Assembly: GCF_026914265.1 (NCBI RefSeq)
Contig: NC_069131.1
Span: 3,011,501-3,075,500 of the forward strand
Length of the DNA: 64,000 nucleotides
Direction: 5' to 3'
Source of the DNA: Mya arenaria
Lineage: Eukaryota > Mollusca > Bivalvia > Myida > Myidae
How positions within the stretch are numbered: the first letter of the stretch is position 1; each line of letters opens with the position of its first letter. The position numbers and the translations under genes are program-made. Positions 56,908 through 64,000 of this stretch are shown here, piece by piece. The notes below the pieces were generated by a model. The model was not told where the DNA came from and made no database searches. It saw nothing but the letters and a program-made list of their open reading frames with translations.

Positions 56908-59900
56908 ATGATTCGACTACAGTTGAGAGTGGTTTTATCGTGTATGTTTACATGTGGACTTATTGCCATTATGTTTGTAGTTTATGCAGGTATGAAGTAT
57001 TGTAAAATAGAACTTCCAGCAAATTCAAACAAATATATAGCATTATTTAAATATCTTACATGATCAAAAAGCGTTGTTGGTAAATATCGCTATAATACAT
57101 TATTATTAAACATGTTAACAATGCAATGTTTTTATCATTATTTTCGTTTTTATCGTCCTTAGGACTCAATACGCAGTTCTTGTAAGCATAACAGTTTTCA
57201 TTTCAGTTTCGGTTTCAATAATAGAATAAACAAGAGCTGTCACAGTATGTGACGAATGCCCCCGAAGGTGACATTGACCTACGAACAAGGTCAGTACATG
57301 AAAAGTTGATCTTGCCTTTACGTGTCAAATACATATGACAAGTTATTTTAAATTGCCTCTGAACATAAAAAATACCACCCATACTTGACAACCTACACTG
57401 TTATGTCCTTATATTAAGAATCCCTTGTGAATAAACACTAGTGTATTTTTCACCTTAGAGGTAGGGACATGGGTCTTGCACACGACACGTCGTCTTCGTA
57501 TGTGGAACACATGTAGCAAGTGATTTTAAAATCTGGCCATACAAGGGAAAGTAACAGCCCTGATACGACAACCGATACTCTATGTCCTTATATGCAGCAC
57601 TCCATTGTGAATAAACACTAAGTGTGACCTTGACCTTTTAGGTATGGACACGGTTCTTGCACGCGACACGTCGTCTTGGTATGTGGAACACATGTGGCAA
57701 GTTATTTTAAAATCTGTCCATACAAGGGAAAGTTACAGCCCGGACACGACAACCTATACTCTATGTCCTTATATGCAGCACTCCATTGTGAATAAACACT
57801 AAGTGTGACCTTGACCTTTGAGGCAGGGACACGGGTCTTGCACGCCACACATCGTCTTGGTATGTTATTTTAAAATCTGTCCATACAAGGGAAAGTAACA
57901 AAGCTGGACGGACGGACGGACGGTGCGATTTTCATATGCCCACCCTCGGGGGTATAAAAATACAGAAAAAAGTCACAAGAACTGTTTTATCAAATGATAA
58001 TTAATTTTAGTTCCCTTGCATGCACACCATCAAACCTATGAAACTCACCTCCAGGTTTACCACAACAGTTCACACTGACTGAGGACCAAGGCTTTCGAGA
58101 AGTAGATATAGATAACGATAACACACAAGACAGGAAAGCTGTTGGCTTCGAACAGCTTGCAGGGGAAATCAAAGTGGAATGTTTGTTGAGAAAATTAATG
58201 GTAAGAAGTCTCAAATCCCTCTTTTGATCATGCACTCTTGTAATGACAATGATACGTATTATAAAATATTGATATTTGTTCGATTATTATACATTATAAC
58301 ATTACTATTCAAAATATACCAACCACTTCTTGTTTATGTATTAACAGTTATAAGTAACAAAGGAAAAACCATTTGTGTCAATTTAAAAACTATTCCAATT
58401 TCAACAATGATCATTGTCGTTTGTTATTGTAGAATATATTGCAAATAGATTAACAATTGGTGTACTAACTACTTCGCTTACTTCTGATTGAAATGATTTA
58501 CTACACTGAATTCAAAGGTCCTGACTTCTTCACTCTTCAAACACCCGACCGTTAATACACCGCAATACTATAACATTCAACCCTTATAACGATCCGGAAG
58601 TCGATACACACAAAGTATAGAACGAAACAGACATCTTATGCATGAACATAGCCTAATTAATATATGTTCAGGTTACCGCCTTGGAATGGTAAGCATAAAA
58701 ACACATACTGGGGAGTTTGTTTGGGGAGGTTAATCCAGTTCATGAGTTCACGAGTACCCACACTCACACGCGTAACACGATGATTTGTTTACATTTGTAT
58801 TCGAAGTTAAACACCATCTCCATCAGGAGGGCAACAAAACTGGAAAAATCGTCAACAGCAATGTCAAAAATAAACAGACGAGCAATCAAAGGACATTATC
58901 TATTGATAAGGTAAACAACTACTCTTTCTATTGAACCAATGTTTCTTCTAACGCAGAAACTTACTCGAAGTAAGAAAAATGATCAGTAAGTGATTTTTGT
59001 ACTGAAATCATTATGGATTCACAGTGTTGATAACTTGGTAAACAGCTTCTCCCAAATTAATTCAGAAAATGGTCTTTCCTGATACTTGTATACAATAAAC
59101 TAAGTTATTTGTACTTTATACATTGAAGTTACAATTATAGTTTTCTATATTTCCCACTAAAGTTTCAATTCAGATGAAGCTGATACGTGATCGCTTTGAA
59201 ACAAGAAGACGGATGCTGAATAAAACCTGCTTTAAATATGAGTCAACTGTTTACAAGTATTTACCATGCGAACTAAAAAAGACAAAGTTTGACTTAAAGT
59301 ATGCAGAAGATGGCGGCCTTATATACTGTGCGATTGCCAAGACCGGAAGTACATTTTGGAAGAGAGTTATGCACGTGATAGGTGGTTAGGGAAATACGAC
59401 AAACCCGATAGAGATCAGATCGGAGGATGCTGACAAAGTTGGTGGTTTCTCAACAATGGAAGATAAGAACTTTACTGAGATCAGAGACGTTCTTGAGTTT
59501 TCTAAAACAGTGATGTTTGTAAGGGATCCTTTCACCCGGCTTTTCTCAGCTTGGTTAGACAAGTTTTATTCACCGAACCCGTATTATTGGATATATGGTA
59601 GTACAAATATTGTAACCAGACAGAGGTTTTACGCCAAAAATACAACAGAAAAGAAATTTGAAGATTCAATTGAAAGGGAAACAAACGGTGCAGTTCATAT
59701 TTTTAAAAGATCACTAAGCAATGATAAAGAAACTGTTAATTGTGGATATGATGTTTCCTTTGAGGAGTTTATATCATACGTTGTTGGGTTCAAGCAAAAT
59801 AGCACCTGTTTAGATGAACATTTCTCGCCAAACTACAAACATTGCTTGCCGTGTACCTTCGATTACGAGTATATTGGAAAATATGAAACATTAAAAGAAG

Positions 59901-60390
59901 AGACAATTTTTCTGTTAAACGAACTGAATTTAACAGAAAAAGTAAAGACTCCGGACTTTGAAAAAGACGCGAATATGGATGCTATAACAGGACTGGCCGA
60001 GTGGGTGTTCATGCAGGAAAAAGAGATAGAAGAGTGCGGTGTAACATTTAGATGTGCTCTGTTCAGAACGTTTAAACGACTCCAAGGCCGCGGAATTATT
60101 AGTAAATCAGTGTCATTTCCCTATGACAACAACACGGACATTTACAATATCACTGAATATATATTTAGAAACGATATGTTGCGGTTGAGTAGACTTGGAA
60201 CAAAGGCAGAGAAAAGAAAGAACAGACAAGAATTCATATTGAAGGCATTTAAGTCTTCCTGAACAGCTGATGAAAACATTGAAGGACTCCTTGACAACAG
60301 ACTTCGAAATGTTTGACTACAGTCATTCTCCAGAATATTTAGAAGGGGAGGTAACAAGTTTTGATTATTTTGAAGATTGTTTAGAGGGGT
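56908..60390 (+). pseudogene. Carbohydrate sulfotransferase copy E (recent pseudogene)
   Basis: Very close to copy D. Exon 1 (56908-56989) is open: MIRLQLRVVLSCMFTCGLIA. Exon 2 (58055-58200) lacks one base, 'gtggaatg' for 'gtggaaatg', and shifts frame. The acceptor of exon 3 (58801-58910) reads 'ttgtat' where D has 'ttgtag'. Exon 4 (from 59174) has TAG at 59387-59389 replacing Trp after the 5'-phosphosulfate loop, and a two-base loss near 60250 that ends the frame at 60262, although the lost tail is still recognisable to about 60390. The linker is also about ten codons shorter than in D. Intron 1 holds a 725-bp repeat insertion (57231-57955). With four independent lesions it cannot make the enzyme, yet coding similarity to D remains high, so inactivation is recent. 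Confidence 0.9.
57231..57955 (-). mobile_element. 725-bp repeat inserted in intron 1 of copy E
   Basis: Absent from intron 1 of copy D, where 'aatagaataaa' runs directly into 'aaatacagaaaa'. The left end carries 'aatgcccccgaaggtg', the right end 'cccaccctcgggggtat' preceded by a (GGAC)n run. The body holds three 180-181-bp tandem units ('gtgaataaacactaagtgtg' at 57427, 57607, 57788). It is a complete member of the dispersed family seen in fragments at 3290-3735 and 6590-7150. No protein is encoded. Confidence 0.8.
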
Positions 60391-61700
60391 GAATGACTGC
60401 GGCCAAAACATATTCACACGGATTCAGATTCCCAGTGTTATGTTTGTGATTCAGGTCGATTACTTATTTGTTTTCAAATTATTCATCAATAATATTTCAA
60501 TCATATCATTTCTATTGTATATGCTCTTTGTATTGATTGCTCTTGTTAGAAAGTCGAAAGTGATGTGGAAGCAAATTGATTAAACAGTTGACCCTTTATC
60601 ATATATAAGATTTCAAATCTGTATATCTTTTATGCAATGAAACAGGATTAAAATACTTTAACATCAAAAGTAGTGTTTGATTAAAAAAAATGCCTTTCAC
60701 CTGAATGCATACTGATAGTGTAAACATATCTCAAGGTCAGAGCAGTATGCTGCTAGCCATTATATTACGAAGTTTGGCACAGTGGGTCGCGTTTTTAACG
60801 ACGCCACTGGTATATCCATGGGCGACGGGGCCCAAAGGGTGTATGGTCATGCATTAGACTGTAGGGCATAGTTCACAGACAGTGTAGCCCTGGGTCTTCT
60901 TTCGCCCACTGTATATCCCCGTTTAACGTTCTTCCTGTGCGACGATTAATATTGTATGTGATGAGATGGAGATTGACAGCCAAGTGTCTTTGCCCGTCAC
61001 AAGTAGATAATGGAAGAATATCCGCTGCCACTTTGACCCAACAAGGTACACTATTAACGCAATTCGGTTATTATTGGGCAGCAGTTGGTTTAAATCTGCA
61101 CATTTTTACGCATGGATAGTTAATGAATAGTTAGAAAAGTAAACTTGTGTTACAAGTATTTGCTTTCCAACTGTACACAACAACAGCAAAATGATTATCA
61201 GTATGTGCAAACATTGTTAGTAAAATGGATTTATTCTTTCTCTTTGTATCTATGTCATTTTGGGCAAAACTAACAATTAAACAGACATTTGCTGATGGTA
61301 TTAATTGTGTCAACATAGTTTACTTTATCTCTGCAAAAAAACTAAATGAAAATATTCCAAAAGAAAGGAAACAAAACTACTGTAAGATTGATTTTATTAC
61401 AAAACAATAGTCCGTTAATTGTTGTATATATAGCAAAATCAATGTGAAAACGATTTAGAAATAAAACGCCATATAAACACAGTGCAACATTCTTCTGTAT
61501 ACAAGTTATAACATAATTATATATAAAATAATGTATAACAATAAGGGACGCCCAAAAATAAGTATCTTCATAGTAAAGGAAAAACAAATATACATAAAGA
61601 CATAAAATTCAACATACAAATAACCTTTGAAAATATAACAAAAGGTACGAAGGTTAAATATAAATTTAAGTAACGAGAGATGATAGTGAAGCAGTATGCC
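60391..61700 (+). other. 3' flank of copy E
   Basis: Aligns with the flanks of C and D up to the unit boundary motif 'ttggcgcttagttggagcta' near 61703. No gene. Confidence 0.6.
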
Positions 61701-61789
61701 CCCTGTTTGGCGCTTAGTTGGAGCTAATTTATTGCTTATAAATAGGCAACATGCCTTTTACATCAGTAATCCTATAGTATATAAAAACA

Positions 61790-62400
61790 ATTTTCTGTGG
61801 CCTTGACCTCTGCCCTTCTAACCCAAAAACAACAAGAATCATAACCCGGTCAAGGTTTAATTCAGCATATTGTAACATACACTAAATTTGTGATAGTCAA
61901 ATCGATGTAGGATTACTGTGCCGACAGTCTCCATATGACTGCTGGCTTATATCTTGACGTCCTTTTTCCTACTGACCCCAAAACCAATGTGTCATGTACT
62001 GGTCAAGATCAACCTACCACTGACGTTTTCGTGGCCATACGTTAAACAGATGCTGAGATATTGTGCCGGAGAAGTTTCAATATGCCTGCTGACTTTAACC
62101 ATGTTCTTTTTCCCACTGACCTCAAAACATAGGGGTCATAGTCAGTCAACCTACCACTACCATTTTATGGTCCTTAATCAAGTTGATAAAGTTTTCATGA
62201 GACTATTGACCTACTGACCGCAATAGGAGTCATGAACTTGCCAAAGTCAATCTACCAATGAACGTTCATGCTCATTCGACAAACCGAGTTTTTATATTGA
62301 CAGAATTTCATCAGGCTTTTGCATAAATATTGTTCAGTGGTCTACCAACCGACAGACTGATCGACCTTTTGACATTAGCAAATCTATATGACCTATCTTA
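61790..62400 (+). repeat. Dispersed 'ccttgacctctg...ctgacccc' repeat
   Basis: Three or so diverged sub-units share 'cctactgaccccaaaaccaa', 'gtcatgtactggtcaagatc' and 'aacctaccactgacg'. Shorter forms lie at 47440-47640 and 54380-54590. A common-looking dispersed repeat; open frames are incidental. Confidence 0.55.
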
Positions 62401-64000
62401 TTCCAAGGGAGCAAAATTTGTATGACATATATATGTTTAATGTACTAATTGATACAATACTCATTGCCATATAGAACATACAAACATCGGAGAAGCTCGA
62501 AGAACTAATACAGCTGCAATTATTTTTGGACTTGAAATGCTTGTTATATCAATACATGTGGGTTTGAACAAATGAAACTAAATGTGGTAAACAAATGATA
62601 TATCTAGTGCAATCAAACACACCCACAAAGGTGAACACATTGAACTTGTTGTGTGACAGTACAACAGTTAGTTGGATTAAAGTGATATATGGCACATTGT
62701 AAATAGTATTACACGTATTTATTATTTATTTATATGTAAAGGTTTGTAATAATGAATGAAGAGGTCAACAATTAATACTAGTACCCCAATGACTTCCCAT
62801 GTACAAATGGGACACAGATATAAAACAAAAACATTCAAAAATCTATTATCTATACAAACATTTTGGTGTGCACAAAATAAAGCATACTAAGCTGTCCTAA
62901 ACCAATAACGTTGTCTACATGTCCGGGATAAGATGGCAAGAATGTCAAGGATTTTTCTTCATATTCGTCAGCAGAAGTGGTTCGTAAAATTTTGAATGCT
63001 ATTATTAATTAAGTGTTTTAACACGTATTTATATATGTCCAAGTTTAAAATGATTGCCAATGAAATGTATTACTGCAAACTAAATTAAGATTCCAAGAGT
63101 TAGAAATTGAGTTTAACCGCAAAATTGAAATGACTATGCGACCTTCTTGCAGCTTAGTTAAAGTGTACAGATTTCTAACATTGTAAAGCGTAAATATACA
63201 TCTCAGGTTGTTTTCGATAGATATTAATTCAACAATTATTAAAGCTAGTGTGTTTAGCCTTGTTGTACATATGAGTATTGTCTCTGGCGAAATGTGCTTT
63301 AAGTTTGATTTAAATATGTTGAACAGTTTTGTTGTTATGGCCAAGGTCAAAGAGGTTTACAAAATGATGACGCCGATGACAACACCAAAGGCTATGCAAA
63401 TAACCCAACTTATTTTTGAAATACAGATAAGCTAAAAAGGCTAAATAAAAGAAAATAGGCAATTTTACCTGCAATTGATTATTGGCTAACATTGTTTTTG
63501 TCCCTTTGTCCCTTGTTTATATTTTATTTATGTCATCTATATGTATACAACATTTAATACTAGCAATATCACTGTAAGCATGATAAACTGTTAATGATAA
63601 CATTTCAATGAGGTATAACTGCATGCAAATGATGAAGTATGAAGATTTTGAAGCATTGGTTGATCGTGACTTTAGCTCCACCCAAAACTACAAAGAAAAT
63701 TTCAAATTGTGTTGAATGTTTACGACCTGTCAAAAGATTTCACCGATCAAACGACACCGACTACAGGCATCAATGATTCGGGCATATACATGCACTAATA
63801 GACGACCAAAGAGGTGGACTCAATGGACATAAAGCATACATCTACAGTCTACATTTGTCGACCAATTAATTCTTTGCTATAAATAATGCTCACACATGAC
63901 GTGGTGTGAGAACAAAGCAGTTTTGAAGTGTTATAACTGACTGTGGGAAGCTGACATTGGAGGCTGTTCAAATTGACTGTCCTTGCAATGTAAATTGGCA
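62401..64000. other. End of window, no gene seen
   Basis: AT-rich. 63570-63880 is the diverged duplicate of 40080-40380. The overlapping open frames at 63045-63492 on both strands have no recognisable protein character. No sixth sulfotransferase copy begins before the window ends. Confidence 0.5.

Noticed and set aside
63045-63492. Opposed open frames of 75-101 codons near the right edge
   Set aside because: AT-rich, overlapping on both strands, and without recognisable motifs.

Overview
The window looks like nuclear DNA of a marine mollusc, most likely a bivalve. The base composition is AT-rich, genes are sparse and have introns, and several dispersed repeats and short inverted-repeat elements are of types I associate with bivalve genomes. 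A rhodopsin-class neuropeptide-type receptor and a tyrosine-recombinase retrotransposon fit the same picture. The species call is inference; no mitochondrial or rRNA marker is present.

Layout. 1-3200: a minisatellite with 45/44-bp units that runs off the left edge. 3300-9200: mostly dispersed repeats and inverted-repeat elements, plus two short candidate exons (3786-3944 and 6283-6317) that may be the 3' end of a host gene entering from the left. 10755-12200: one intact, intronless class A GPCR. 12250-14490: small inverted-repeat elements and a 61-bp minisatellite. 14490-18780: no gene seen. 18790-20110: a decayed gene of a transposon-associated invertebrate family. 20833-25956: a Ngaro-like (DIRS order) retrotransposon on the minus strand, apparently whole, with the split A1...B1-A2-B2 repeats of that group. 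26115-26615: an inverted-repeat element carrying a tRNA-like promoter segment. 28050-29180: a LINE reverse transcriptase remnant.

29.7-64 kb is the main gene content: an array of five copies of one carbohydrate sulfotransferase gene (Sulfotransfer_2 / HNK-1ST / CHST8-14 type). Copy A is on the minus strand (33127-29749); B, C, D and E are on the plus strand. The gene has four coding exons. Exon 1 (82 bp) encodes a short cytoplasmic tail and signal anchor, exons 2 and 3 encode a stem, and exon 4 encodes the whole catalytic domain. I rebuilt the three short 5' exons by comparing copies; splice phases (1, 1, 0) and exon lengths agree. A (529 aa) and D (530 aa) are intact. C is open until a late frameshift that replaces its conserved C-terminus. 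E has four or more lesions, including a lost splice acceptor. B is a deleted, 5'-truncated relic.

The duplication units (about 7-8 kb) include long conserved upstream and downstream spacers; A's unit is inverted and lies head-to-head with B. The proteins would be Golgi type II membrane enzymes that move sulfate from PAPS to glycans. The array is a birth-and-death family seen at several stages of decay.
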